Positions 17,126 through 26,410 of a DNA stretch of 48,089 bases are shown here, piece by piece. Numbering within the stretch: position 1 is the first letter of the stretch; each line of letters starts with the position of its first letter. Below the pieces are notes generated by a model. That model did no database searches. It had not been told where the DNA came from and saw nothing but the letters and a program-made list of their open reading frames with translations. Origin of the DNA: an uncultured Clostridia bacterium (GTDB lineage: Bacteria; Bacillota; Clostridia; Oscillospirales; QAMX01); NCBI GenBank assembly GCA_944376195.1, contig CALWBW010000015.1, positions 1 to 48,089 on the forward strand, read 5' to 3'. Position numbers and translations under genes: made by a program.

Positions 17126-17274
17126 ACAAAAGTAATAGAAAGATTCGCAAAATCTTGGTGGTTTTGCTCAAAGCCTATTACTTTTGTGAATTTCATTGTT
17201 GCGGTTTTGGTGTAAAAGTGACAAAAAGTGGGCTTTTGCACAACTTTTATTTTGCTTTTGCAGTTTGACCGCAA
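17126..17274 (+). ncRNA. Candidate cis-regulatory leader RNA with two stem domains
   Basis: Domain 1: a perfect 13-bp stem (17126-17138 with 17175-17187) encloses a 6-bp hairpin (17140-17145 with 17151-17156) and an 18-nt unpaired strand. Domain 2: a 7-bp closing stem (17199-17205 with 17268-17274) encloses a long hairpin with TAAAAGT/ACTTTTA (17213-17219 with 17243-17249) and an AAAAG/CTTTT tip. It begins at the predicted transcription start. No T-tract follows, so any control would act on translation or stability. No known riboswitch was recognised. Confidence 0.45.
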
Positions 17275-17365
17275 ATGATGGCGTATTGTGGTTTCGCATG
17301 AATCCACAGAGGGTTTCCCCAGGTACCGGCGTTTCCAGCAAAAAAGACTATAAGGAGGCTATCGC

Positions 17366-18337
17366 ATGAAAAAAGAAACGGTACCGGCTGCAGGGCCGGG
17401 AACAGGTGGATCGGGAGAAATTAAGCTGTACAGCAAAAGAACAAGGGTGATTCGCGAGAATATTGAACTTTGGTCTTTTGTCATTCCTGCTGCAGCGCTG
17501 ATCATCATGTTCAACTATGCACCGTTGTACGGTATCATCATTGCGTTCCAAAACTACTTTCCCGGAAGTCCATTCCTGGGAGAAAAGACGCAGTGGATTG
17601 GCTTAACGCATTTCAAAGATTTTGTCAACAGTATCTTCTTTGGACGAATCATGACGAACTCAATTCGCCTGAGTTTGCTGAACTTGGTCTTTGGTTTCTG
17701 GCTTCCGATCATTTTCGCGTTGATCCTGAATGAAATCAAGAATCTTCGTTTTAAGAAGTTCGTTCAGACTGCCAGCTACCTGCCTCACTTTATTTCTACC
17801 GTTGTTGTCGCCGGTATGGCGATCTCCTTCTGCCAGCCGACCGGTCTTGTCAACCTGATTCTGGGTGCATTCGGTGTTGCACCGCAGAGCTGGTTGGATA
17901 TGCCGGATAAGTTCCCGATGATTTACACCATAATCAACGTTTGGAAGAGCTTTGGTTTCAATAGTATCCTGTACTTCTCCACGTTGTCCGCAATTGACCC
18001 ATCTCTTTATGAATCTGCCCGTATTGATGGTGGTAACCGTTGGCAGCAGTGCTGGCACATTACGTTGCCGGGCCTCAAGAGCATTATTGCAATTCAGTTT
18101 ATCCTGGCTCTCGGTAATATCCTTCTTACAAACTCTGATCTGGTTATCTTGATCTATAGCCCGGCGACCTATGAGACCGCCGATGTTATCGGTTCGTACA
18201 CATACCGTATTGGTATTGAAAATGGTAAGTACAGTTATACGACGGCTGTCGGTTTGTTCATGTCGGTTATCGGATTTGCACTTACCTTTATTGCCAACAA
18301 GATCAGTAACTGGCTCACCGGCTTCGGTTTGTGGTAA
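17366..18337 (+). CDS. Sugar ABC transporter permease, LplB/YteP type
   Basis: 323 residues with six membrane segments. After a hydrophilic N-terminus, the first membrane segment runs into the LplB-type signature MFNYAPLYGIIIAFQNY. The EAA loop that contacts the ATPase is YESARIDGGNRWQQCWHITLPGL near residue 220. LplB/LplC pairs import oligosaccharides or complex glycans and normally work with a lipoprotein binding protein and a shared MsmX-like ATPase. AAGGAGG lies upstream. The gene is the first of two permeases; the 19-bp gap to the second implies one transcript. Codon choice looks more selective than in neighbouring genes (few rare codons), suggesting high expression. Confidence 0.93.
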   Translation: MKKETVPAAGPGTGGSGEIKLYSKRTRVIRENIELWSFVIPAAALIIMFNYAPLYGIIIAFQNYFPGSPFLGEKTQWIGLTHFKDFVNSIFFGRIMTNSIRLSLLNLVFGFWLPIIFALILNEIKNLRFKKFVQTASYLPHFISTVVVAGMAISFCQPTGLVNLILGAFGVAPQSWLDMPDKFPMIYTIINVWKSFGFNSILYFSTLSAIDPSLYESARIDGGNRWQQCWHITLPGLKSIIAIQFILALGNILLTNSDLVILIYSPATYETADVIGSYTYRIGIENGKYSYTTAVGLFMSVIGFALTFIANKISNWLTGFGLW

Positions 18338-18355
18338 GAGAGGGGGATATTTAAA

Positions 18356-19264
18356 ATGGCCAAAAATCCAAATAAAATCAGAGAAGGCAGTATTGTTGCC
18401 GATATCATTTTCTACATACTCGCGATTTTCTTTGCGATTATTACGTTGTATCCGATGTACTACGTTTTGATCCTCTCTTTGAGTGATCCGAACGCCGCTG
18501 CTTCCATGCGTGTGTTCTTCTGGCCGAAGGGATTCTATATCGATGGTTATAAGAACATTGTAACGGACCGTAACCTGTGGTTGTCTTATCGTAATACGAT
18601 TTTCTATGCAGTGGCTTCTTGCGGCCTGATGCTGATTACGACAACTATGTGTGCTTACCCGCTTACAGCGAAGGCTCTGCGCGGAAGAAAGTTCCTGACT
18701 TTCTTCCTGTTGATCCCGATGTACTTTAACGGCGGCGTCATCCCGAGCTTCCTGTTGATGCAGAAGCTTGGCTTCTATAATACGCCGTGGGCAATTATTC
18801 TCCCTGGTGCAGTCAGCATTTGGTACATCATTTTGGTTCGTTCTTATTACCGTACCATCGGTGAATCGTTGCGTGAAGCTGCGATGATTGACGGTGCGAA
18901 CCATTATCAGATTTACTTGAATTTGTTCCTGCCGAACTCCAAAGCAATTATTGCGGTTATTGCACTTTATACGATTATCGGTCAGTGGAACAGCTGGTTC
19001 CAGGCGTTGATTTATCTGCCGAATACCTATTGGCAGCCCCTCCAGTTGTATCTCCGCCGCCTGTTGATCCTGCAAAACGCATCAATGGAATCTGTTATGA
19101 GTTTGTCGGCTGAAGCACTTGAAGAGATGGCAAAGGAGCAGCTTTCCAATAACCAGTTGAAATATACGGTTATCTTTATCTCGACGCTCCCGATGCTTGT
19201 TACGTATCCGTTCTTCCAGAAGTACTTCGTCAAAGGCGTTATGCTTGGTTCCTTGAAAGAGTAA
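18356..19264 (+). CDS. Sugar ABC transporter permease, LplC/YtcP type
   Basis: 302 residues, six membrane segments; pairs with the preceding permease. Family marks: LYPMYYVLILSLSDPNAA in the first loop, FFWPKGFYIDGYKNI, FNGGVIPSFLLMQKLGFYNTPWAIILPGA, and the EAA loop REAAMIDGANHYQIYLNLFLPNSK near residue 180. The C-terminus YPFFQKYFVKGVMLGSLKE is the characteristic LplC ending. GAGGGGG precedes the start. In most such loci the lipoprotein binding protein gene lies next to the permeases; here the operon instead meets a strong terminator and then an unrelated ApbE lipoprotein, so the binding protein must be encoded outside the window or be missing. Confidence 0.93.
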   Translation: MAKNPNKIREGSIVADIIFYILAIFFAIITLYPMYYVLILSLSDPNAAASMRVFFWPKGFYIDGYKNIVTDRNLWLSYRNTIFYAVASCGLMLITTTMCAYPLTAKALRGRKFLTFFLLIPMYFNGGVIPSFLLMQKLGFYNTPWAIILPGAVSIWYIILVRSYYRTIGESLREAAMIDGANHYQIYLNLFLPNSKAIIAVIALYTIIGQWNSWFQALIYLPNTYWQPLQLYLRRLLILQNASMESVMSLSAEALEEMAKEQLSNNQLKYTVIFISTLPMLVTYPFFQKYFVKGVMLGSLKE

Positions 19265-19278
19265 AATTTAATCTCTGT

Positions 19279-19309
19279 GGGAGCAGCCCTCGCTGCTCCC
19301 ATTTTTTTT
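19279..19309 (+). terminator. Strong terminator after the permease genes
   Basis: An 8-bp GC-rich stem (19279-19286 with 19293-19300), 6-nt loop, then A and eight T. The ribosome binding site GGAGG of the ApbE gene begins at the next base, 19310. Confidence 0.93.
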
Positions 19310-19319
19310 GGAGGCTGTT

Positions 19320-20336
19320 ATGAAATTTTGGAAGAGGGGGCTATCGGTTGTCCTTTCCGTTGCGCTATTGTTTTTTACCTCGTGTGCACATAAAGCTTTG
19401 CGGAGCTCAAGAACAATATTTGCGATGGATACCGTAATGACTGTTACACTTCTAGGTTCCCAGTCAGAACAGGCTTTGGAAGCAGCAGTGAGTCGTATTT
19501 TTGAACTTGATGCCTTACTTTCCGCAACGAATGAAAGCAGTGAAATTGCAAAATTAAATGCAGCGGGCGGTGCGGATATTCAGTTGTCTTCAGAGGTATA
19601 TGAATTACTTGAATCGGCTGTTGCGTATTCTGCCCGATTCGCAGGTTTTTTTGATTGCACACTTGCCCCCTTGGTTTCATTATGGGGTTTTTATACGGAT
19701 GAACTTTATATACCTACACAAGAAGAGTTGCAAGCTGCTCTTAATACTGTTGGTTATCAAAATATTCGCCTGAAAGGTGCAAACATAGCGGCACTTGAAA
19801 ATGGCGCACAAATTGATTTGGGAGGAATTGCAAAGGGTTATGCCGCTGAACAAATACGAGATTTACTCAGCTCATATGAAATAGACAGCGCAATATTGGA
19901 TTTGGGTGGAAATGTTTTAGCACTTGGAGAACGCGAAGATGGTACTTCCTGGCGCGTTGCCGTGAGAGATCCTGTACAGACGAATGATTCAATTTGTGTT
20001 TTTAAAGGGAGCGATATCTCTTTTGTGACTTCTGGTTCCTATCAGCGTTTTTTTGAAGAAAATGGAGTTCATTATCATCATATTATGGACCCTAAAACAG
20101 GGATACCTGCAGAAAGCGATATGCTTTCCGTGACGATCATCACTGAAAATTCAGAATATGCAGATGTTTTGTCAACTGCTCTTTTTGTAATGGGCTATGA
20201 AGAAGCTGTGCAGTTTTGGCGAGCGTCAAATGATTTTGAGGCTGTTTTTGTATTAGAGACTGGTGAAGTTATATTAACAGAAGGAGCGAGTTCTTTATTA
20301 GATAGTCAAATAGAAGCTCTGGTTCTCTATCGATAG
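19320..20336 (+). CDS. apbE: ApbE family FAD:protein FMN transferase, lipoprotein
   Basis: ApbE moves FMN from FAD to Thr/Ser of target flavoproteins (Rnf/Nqr subunits and extracellular flavoproteins) outside the membrane. 338 residues from MKFWKRGL. The signal peptide ends in the lipobox FTSC, with Cys22 as the lipidated residue. Further marks: FAMDTVMTVT, the IDLGGIAKGYAAEQI segment near 170, ILDLGGNVLALG, and the Mg-binding region ADVLSTALFVMGYEEA near 280. No target flavoprotein is encoded nearby. The gene is visibly richer in A+T than its neighbours and uses TTA/ATA-type codons more, hinting at a different history. GGAGG lies 5 nt before the start but directly after a terminator T-tract, leaving no room for an own promoter. 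Confidence 0.93.
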   Translation: MKFWKRGLSVVLSVALLFFTSCAHKALRSSRTIFAMDTVMTVTLLGSQSEQALEAAVSRIFELDALLSATNESSEIAKLNAAGGADIQLSSEVYELLESAVAYSARFAGFFDCTLAPLVSLWGFYTDELYIPTQEELQAALNTVGYQNIRLKGANIAALENGAQIDLGGIAKGYAAEQIRDLLSSYEIDSAILDLGGNVLALGEREDGTSWRVAVRDPVQTNDSICVFKGSDISFVTSGSYQRFFEENGVHYHHIMDPKTGIPAESDMLSVTIITENSEYADVLSTALFVMGYEEAVQFWRASNDFEAVFVLETGEVILTEGASSLLDSQIEALVLYR

Positions 20337-20360
20337 ATTTATTTTTTATGTTGCGGCAAT

Positions 20361-20396
20361 AAAAAGCAGGAACGGTGATTCCCGTCCCTGCTTTTT
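20361..20396. terminator. Bidirectional terminator, apbE / collagen-like gene
   Basis: Stem AAAAAGCAGG (20361-20370) with CCTGCTTTTT (20387-20396), continued inward by ACGG with CCGT. A and T tracts are part of the stem, serving both converging genes. Confidence 0.9.
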
Positions 20397-20403
20397 AAAT
20401 TCA

Positions 20404-21582
<1,179 letters not shown>

Positions 21583-21600
21583 TTACTGAAGCGTCCTCTT

Positions 21601-21609
21601 TATCATATG
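21601..21609 (-). promoter_or_regulatory. Possible sporulation sigma (E/K) -10 element of the collagen-like gene
   Basis: Minus strand CATATGATA fits the sigma-K -10 pattern CATAnnnTA and matches six of eight bases of a sigma-E -10. No convincing -35 box was found. A perfect 12-bp palindrome AAAGTATACTTT (21613-21624) lies just upstream. Confidence 0.3.
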
Positions 21610-21683
21610 TTGGAAAGTATACTTTGCTACTGGGAGCACGGAATATTTCTTGTCTGTTTTGTAAGTGTTGGAAAGATTGCGGT

Positions 21684-21712
21684 TTGACAGAACTGGTGAA
21701 TTTGTATATAAT
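21684..21712 (+). promoter_or_regulatory. Predicted sigma-A promoter of the MoxR/DUF58/transglutaminase operon
   Basis: Consensus TTGACA (21684-21689), 17 bp, consensus TATAAT (21707-21712), 31 nt before the MoxR start. Confidence 0.88.
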
Positions 21713-21742
21713 TGCAAGTATTAAGTTGTAGGCGGTGACGAA

Positions 21743-22678
21743 ATGGAAGTCCAGACAATGATTCAGAAAATGGCAGACAATATGGAAAAAGTTTTGATTG
21801 GCAAACGCGGTGCGATAGAGCTGGTTTTAACGGCCTTGCTTGCGGGCGGACATGTTTTGATTGAGGATGTGCCGGGCGTGGGGAAAACCAGTCTAGCAAA
21901 TGCTCTTGCAAAGACAATTGCATGTGGTTTTACGCGCATTCAATTTACCCCGGATACTTTGCCGAGCGATGTAACCGGCGTGTCGGTTTATAACATGCAG
22001 TCCGGTAAATTTGAGTATGCCAAAGGCGCGGTGATGAATCATATTATTTTGGCGGATGAGATTAATCGTACTTCTCCTAAAACCCAGGCGAGTTTGCTGG
22101 AATCCATGGAAGAGGGTCAGGTCACTGTGGATGGGACGACTTATCCATTGCCGCAGCCGTTTTTGGTGATCGCAACGCAGAATCCGGTGGATTATCTGGG
22201 AACGTATAATCTGCCGGAGGCACAGTTGGATCGCTTTATGTTAAAACTTTCTATCGGCTATCCTTCTAATGAAGATGAGCGTATCATGTTGTCTAAATAT
22301 TTGAATGCAGAGCCGCTTGAAACGCTAATGCCTGTGACAGACGGGGAAACAGTGCTGAAATTGCAGAAGGAAGTGCGGGCAATCAGCGTTCATCCGGATA
22401 TCATGGAGTATGTCGTGCAGATTGTCTCCGGAACGCGTAGTCATCATGCATTTTCCCTCGGTGCAAGTCCACGCGCCAGTATCGCACTTGCGCATGCCGC
22501 ACAGGCAACTGCGGCTATGCATGGACGGGATTTCGTCATTCCGGATGATGTGAAGTCGATGATTGCGCCGGTCCTGTATCATCGATTGGTCCTGACACCT
22601 GAGGCCCGTTTGGGGCATCAGACGGTGAAAACGGTGATGGATGAAATTTTGAAGAGTATTAAGGTTCCGGTGCTTTAA
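21743..22678 (+). CDS. MoxR family AAA+ ATPase
   Basis: 311 residues. Walker A is GVPGVGKTSLAN near residue 42, Walker B is IILADEINR near 105, followed by LLESMEEGQVTVDG and the sensor-1 region VIATQNPVD. The C-terminal lid contains SGTRSHHAFSLGASPRASIAL. MoxR ATPases act as chaperones that assemble or activate partner proteins, usually DUF58/VWA proteins encoded next to them, as here. It is the first gene of a three-gene operon with DUF58 and a transglutaminase-like membrane protein, 22 bp before the next start. Its substrate is unknown, but the context suggests a cell-envelope process. Confidence 0.95.
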   Translation: MEVQTMIQKMADNMEKVLIGKRGAIELVLTALLAGGHVLIEDVPGVGKTSLANALAKTIACGFTRIQFTPDTLPSDVTGVSVYNMQSGKFEYAKGAVMNHIILADEINRTSPKTQASLLESMEEGQVTVDGTTYPLPQPFLVIATQNPVDYLGTYNLPEAQLDRFMLKLSIGYPSNEDERIMLSKYLNAEPLETLMPVTDGETVLKLQKEVRAISVHPDIMEYVVQIVSGTRSHHAFSLGASPRASIALAHAAQATAAMHGRDFVIPDDVKSMIAPVLYHRLVLTPEARLGHQTVKTVMDEILKSIKVPVL

Positions 22679-22700
22679 TGACGAAGGAGTGGGTGTATGC

Positions 22701-23912
22701 ATGTTGCGTAACCGGCTGATCCTTGCCGCCGCAATTTTGGCGACTGGGGTATTTGCAAGCTTTTATGGCGGAAATATACCGTATACCCTTTTTTATTTGA
22801 TGCTCCTAATTCCTGCCATTTCGCTTTTATATACGGTTTATGTATACTTACGAGTGAAGGTATACCAGGAAATTGAAAACATGGTTCTTGTAAAGGGAGA
22901 ATCGACCGGCTATACGTTCCGCGTGGCAAATGAAGATTTCCTTTCTTACCAAAACTTGCGGATTCGCTTTTTTACCGGAATGTCTCAAGTAGAGAGGACG
23001 GAACAGGCTATGAACTACTGTCTGCTGCCGGGAGAAAGTGTGTCCATGGAGACCAGGTTGCGATGCCGGTTCCGGGGCATTTACCAGGTGGGAGCTCGGT
23101 CCATGGAAATAACCGACCCTTTCAATTTGTTTCAGCTTTCCTATCCCATCCGCTCCCGTAACAGTGTGACGGTGCTGCCGAGAAAGGTACAGTTGTCCCA
23201 TTTAAATATTCTGCCGCTGGACGAAGATTCGAAAAACGTGTTGTTTCGCGTACGAGCGAAAGAGGAAGAATTGGATGTCGAGATGAGGAATTACGTTCCC
23301 GGCGATTCCAAACGTTTGATTCACTGGAAGGCAACGGCAAGAAGAGGTCAACTCATGAGCCGGCAGTATACGGAGAATATGAAGTTGGGCGTCATACTGT
23401 GCATGGATCTATCCCCGACCGGACTGCGTGATTGGATGGAACGCGCTGAAACGGAGGATAAAATTATCGAGAGCGCCATTGCCATCGCCGAGTATTGTCT
23501 GGCACACCATATCCTGTGTGATGCATACTTCTGTCACGGCAAAGCAATTCAAAAAGCTTCTGCGCGCGTAAGGCAGGACTTTGATGCGTTTTATACGCTT
23601 TGCGGAAGCCTGACCTTTACCGCCGATCAGGGCTCCGGCGCCTTGATCGAACACTCTTTGACTTCCGGGGACGGCGCATGCCGGTATGTCGTTGTTACAC
23701 ATACGCTGGATGGCGTGCTTTATAGCGGCGCGATGCGTGCAATCGCACAGGGAAACGACGTTACAGTGGTGTTGATGCGTGATACGCTGCCCAAAGACCA
23801 GCAGGAAATCTATACTTATTTGACTGAGGCGTCGGTTCGGGTGGTACAAATACCGTGCGATCGTGATTTCGCTGACGTTCTGGAGCGACAGATTGCAGGA
23901 GGTGCCGTATGA
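22701..23912 (+). CDS. DUF58 domain-containing membrane protein
   Basis: 403 residues from ATG 22701, chosen over GTG 22689 because GAAGGAG (22683-22689) lies upstream of the ATG at a usable distance. Two adjacent membrane segments near the N-terminus (about 3-50) are followed by a cytoplasmic beta domain and the DUF58 signature PGDSKRLIHWKATARRG near residue 195, then a VWA-like domain with GVILCMDLSPTG, whose metal-site sequence is degenerate. DUF58 proteins occur with MoxR and transglutaminase partners in a conserved but functionally unexplained unit. The stop codon overlaps the next start by 4 nt (ATGA 23909-23912). Confidence 0.92.
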   Translation: MLRNRLILAAAILATGVFASFYGGNIPYTLFYLMLLIPAISLLYTVYVYLRVKVYQEIENMVLVKGESTGYTFRVANEDFLSYQNLRIRFFTGMSQVERTEQAMNYCLLPGESVSMETRLRCRFRGIYQVGARSMEITDPFNLFQLSYPIRSRNSVTVLPRKVQLSHLNILPLDEDSKNVLFRVRAKEEELDVEMRNYVPGDSKRLIHWKATARRGQLMSRQYTENMKLGVILCMDLSPTGLRDWMERAETEDKIIESAIAIAEYCLAHHILCDAYFCHGKAIQKASARVRQDFDAFYTLCGSLTFTADQGSGALIEHSLTSGDGACRYVVVTHTLDGVLYSGAMRAIAQGNDVTVVLMRDTLPKDQQEIYTYLTEASVRVVQIPCDRDFADVLERQIAGGAV

Positions 23913-26365
23913 AAACATCCGAAAAACGCTATGCGTTTCTACTACGGAACATTACGGCTATATTAATGACATTTGCCGCAACCTGTGCGCTGAATGCTTG
24001 GCTTTTGCTGGAAATCAATGCGATCTTTCTCTTGGCCGCCGCATTGACGGCGGATGTGTTGTTCGCCGTTCTGGATCATTTTAAGAAAAAACTGATGCTG
24101 TGGGTGACGTTGGCCGCAGCAGTGATTGTGGCGGCGGTTGTGCTGGAACTTACGGGGATTTCTGTGCGTTCGCTTTTGCGGGAAGTAAGTAGCTGGGTTC
24201 GGGAAGCTTTTCAATGGCTGGAAGTTTTCAAGGAAAGCGAAGAGAGCCTGCGGTTGCCGGAGCCGGCTTATCTGCTCTTTTTTGCCTGTCTGGGTACGCT
24301 GGGCTGTATGATTGTCTTTTATCCACTGACTATTCATACAATTTCCCGGCTCATATTGTCGGCCCTTACCCTTTCGGCAATGATAGTCCTGACCGTCTTG
24401 GGAATCGAAATGGGGAAATTCCCATTGGCATGTATCGGTATATGTTTGGTGTCGTCGCTAATTGAGCTGGTTAATATGCAGCTTGACCGGCAGAGGAAAG
24501 AATCCAGACGAAGCGCAGGGTTATTTCTGTATCCGATCAGTGTGCTGTTGGTTGTACTTGCTGTGTTATTGCCTGCTCGAGAAACCCCGATCCGCTGGCA
24601 GCCGGTTCGGGATCTTTTCAATCGGATTTCTGTTAATATGGAATCTGTGGAAACCACGCTGAAGATCTGGTTCGGGGCAATTCCGGAAAAATTTACAATA
24701 TCTTTTAACGGTATGAGTTTTACGGATGAGGATGGCAGCGTTAATGTTGACGATCCGTCGGTACTTATGTATGTGTCGACAAGCGGCATGACAAAATCCC
24801 CACTCTATTTGCGCGGCAATGTGAGCAGTACCTATACCGGAACGGGCTGGGAGGATGAATCGGAATCGTATTTTTCGGAGGAAGAGCCGGAAATTGAGTT
24901 ATACGAATTGCAATATTCCATGCTTCGTTCTGGTTTGACGCCGGAAAGCGGAGAGGATTTGTATAAGCGTTCAACGGTACTTGTCGAATTTGATGACATT
25001 GTTACGAAGAGCTTGCTCTATGGCGCACCGCTCAGTGACATTGAAATTGAAACGGAAGATACACGGATCAATTATGATGCGTATGGTTCCAATATTCGTT
25101 TTCAACGAATGCAGAAAATCGGGCTGATTTATTCCATGACATTTATTGAGACGAACTGGGGCAGCCCGACGTTAATAGAGTATTTGCGCAGTTTGACGGA
25201 CTTCCGTTACGTGGATGACAATACGGATTTTGATAGTCTGGAAATAACTGTCGGAAGTGCAATTCGGTCGCTGTATACCGCAGTTGATAAACTGGATCCT
25301 GTGTTTTTCAGCGAGGGAATTGCCGACCGGCTTGCGGAACGTGCGCGTACCATACGGGAGGTTTATACACAACTTCCGGAAAGTTTGCCAGATCGGGTTT
25401 ATGATTTGGCGCGGGAAATTACGGATTCCTGTGAGACAACATATGATAAGATCCTGGCGATTGAAGACTATTTCAAGGATGGATATACGTATTCATTAAC
25501 GCCGGCTGCGTTCCCGGAAGACCGCGATTTTGTAGATTGGTTCCTCTTTGATACGAACGAGGGTTATTGCACCTATTATGCAACGGCTGCTACGGTACTT
25601 GCCAGATGCATTGGTTTACCGGCACGTTATGTGGAGGGCGTGACCGTGGCGGATACGCTCCGTTCGCGTGATGTGGCGGAAATCACAAACCGCAGCGTCC
25701 ATGCCTGGACGGAAATTTATTTAGAAGGATATGGGTGGATACCGATTGAGCCGACCCCGGGTCTTGGTGTGGGCCGAAATGAAGCATGGGCGCTTCGGAT
25801 GACGGGCGGAGGAAGCGCAATGCCTTCTATTCCGGAGATACCACCGGAAGAACCGCAGGAGGAAATGCCGCAGACAGAAATTGAGGAAGGCCCCAGTGCG
25901 GCAGAGCTTGCAGCACTTGAGGCGCAGCGGAGAGAGCAGATGAAGCGGTTCTGGTCCATTACCACAGCTGTGGCGGCAGGCGTTATTGTTGTTGTGCTGA
26001 TTACGGTATTGCTGGTTACTCGCAGAGCGACGGTCAAGCGGTACAATCGTGCATCGAACAATGAGAAAATCCGAATCCTGATGCGGGAAATCCTTCGCTG
26101 TGTGGCAAGTACGGGTTTGCATATGCGTGAGGATGAAACGTTATTGGAATACGTACGACGAGCAGGGATGGGCTTTGATTCCTCTGATATGAAGTTATCC
26201 GAATCCGCAATGCTTTTCATGAAGGTTCGCTATGCGGAGAAAGATGCATCACGTGCAGAAGTGCTTGCCATGTATCGTTACACGAGGGAATTGCGGCGAG
26301 AAACGTTGAAACAGCAAAATGTATTAAGACGCATGTATTTTGCCGTCCGGCAATATGTACAGTAA
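23909..26365 (+). CDS. Transglutaminase-like membrane protein (TgpA/DUF3488 type)
   Basis: 818 residues. Five to six membrane segments occupy about residues 10-225, a large extracytoplasmic part follows with a transglutaminase-like cysteine-protease core, and a final membrane segment lies near 690 before a cytoplasmic tail (DUF4129-like). The catalytic Cys554 is in NEGYCTYYATAATVLA, His598 in RSVHAWTEIYL, and the third position is Glu614 in WIPIEPTPG where Asp is common elsewhere. Together with MoxR and DUF58 it forms a unit believed to act on envelope proteins or peptidoglycan peptides; the substrate is unknown. Translation is probably coupled to DUF58 by the ATGA overlap. A terminator follows. 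Confidence 0.92.
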   Translation: MKTSEKRYAFLLRNITAILMTFAATCALNAWLLLEINAIFLLAAALTADVLFAVLDHFKKKLMLWVTLAAAVIVAAVVLELTGISVRSLLREVSSWVREAFQWLEVFKESEESLRLPEPAYLLFFACLGTLGCMIVFYPLTIHTISRLILSALTLSAMIVLTVLGIEMGKFPLACIGICLVSSLIELVNMQLDRQRKESRRSAGLFLYPISVLLVVLAVLLPARETPIRWQPVRDLFNRISVNMESVETTLKIWFGAIPEKFTISFNGMSFTDEDGSVNVDDPSVLMYVSTSGMTKSPLYLRGNVSSTYTGTGWEDESESYFSEEEPEIELYELQYSMLRSGLTPESGEDLYKRSTVLVEFDDIVTKSLLYGAPLSDIEIETEDTRINYDAYGSNIRFQRMQKIGLIYSMTFIETNWGSPTLIEYLRSLTDFRYVDDNTDFDSLEITVGSAIRSLYTAVDKLDPVFFSEGIADRLAERARTIREVYTQLPESLPDRVYDLAREITDSCETTYDKILAIEDYFKDGYTYSLTPAAFPEDRDFVDWFLFDTNEGYCTYYATAATVLARCIGLPARYVEGVTVADTLRSRDVAEITNRSVHAWTEIYLEGYGWIPIEPTPGLGVGRNEAWALRMTGGGSAMPSIPEIPPEEPQEEMPQTEIEEGPSAAELAALEAQRREQMKRFWSITTAVAAGVIVVVLITVLLVTRRATVKRYNRASNNEKIRILMREILRCVASTGLHMREDETLLEYVRRAGMGFDSSDMKLSESAMLFMKVRYAEKDASRAEVLAMYRYTRELRRETLKQQNVLRRMYFAVRQYVQ

Positions 26366-26366
26366 A

Positions 26367-26410
26367 GCAAACGCTCCTGTTGTGAATTTTTCAACAGGAG
26401 CGCTTTGTTT
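26367..26410. terminator. Bidirectional terminator, transglutaminase gene / glycosyltransferase
   Basis: Perfect 11-bp stem CGCTCCTGTTG (26372-26382) with CAACAGGAGCG (26392-26402), loop 9 nt, T-rich to the right and A-rich to the left, lying between convergent genes. Confidence 0.85.

Larger units (their letters stand above)
16934..17365 (+). other. 432-bp intergenic region with promoter and structured leader
   Basis: No plausible gene is present. The left third (16934-17075) is A+T-rich and I see nothing definite in it apart from two ATTGCA copies near 16982-16998. The right part contains a promoter (17093-17121), two inverted 10-mers flanking it, and a two-domain structured leader (17126-17274) described separately. 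The ribosome binding site AAGGAGG of the permease gene ends the region. Confidence 0.7.

Noticed and set aside
17660..19075. 471-codon minus-strand frame antisense to both permease genes
   Set aside because: The translation is polar and low-grade with no family signature, while the plus-strand genes show clear LplB/LplC motifs. Strong codon bias of the permeases explains the open antisense frame.
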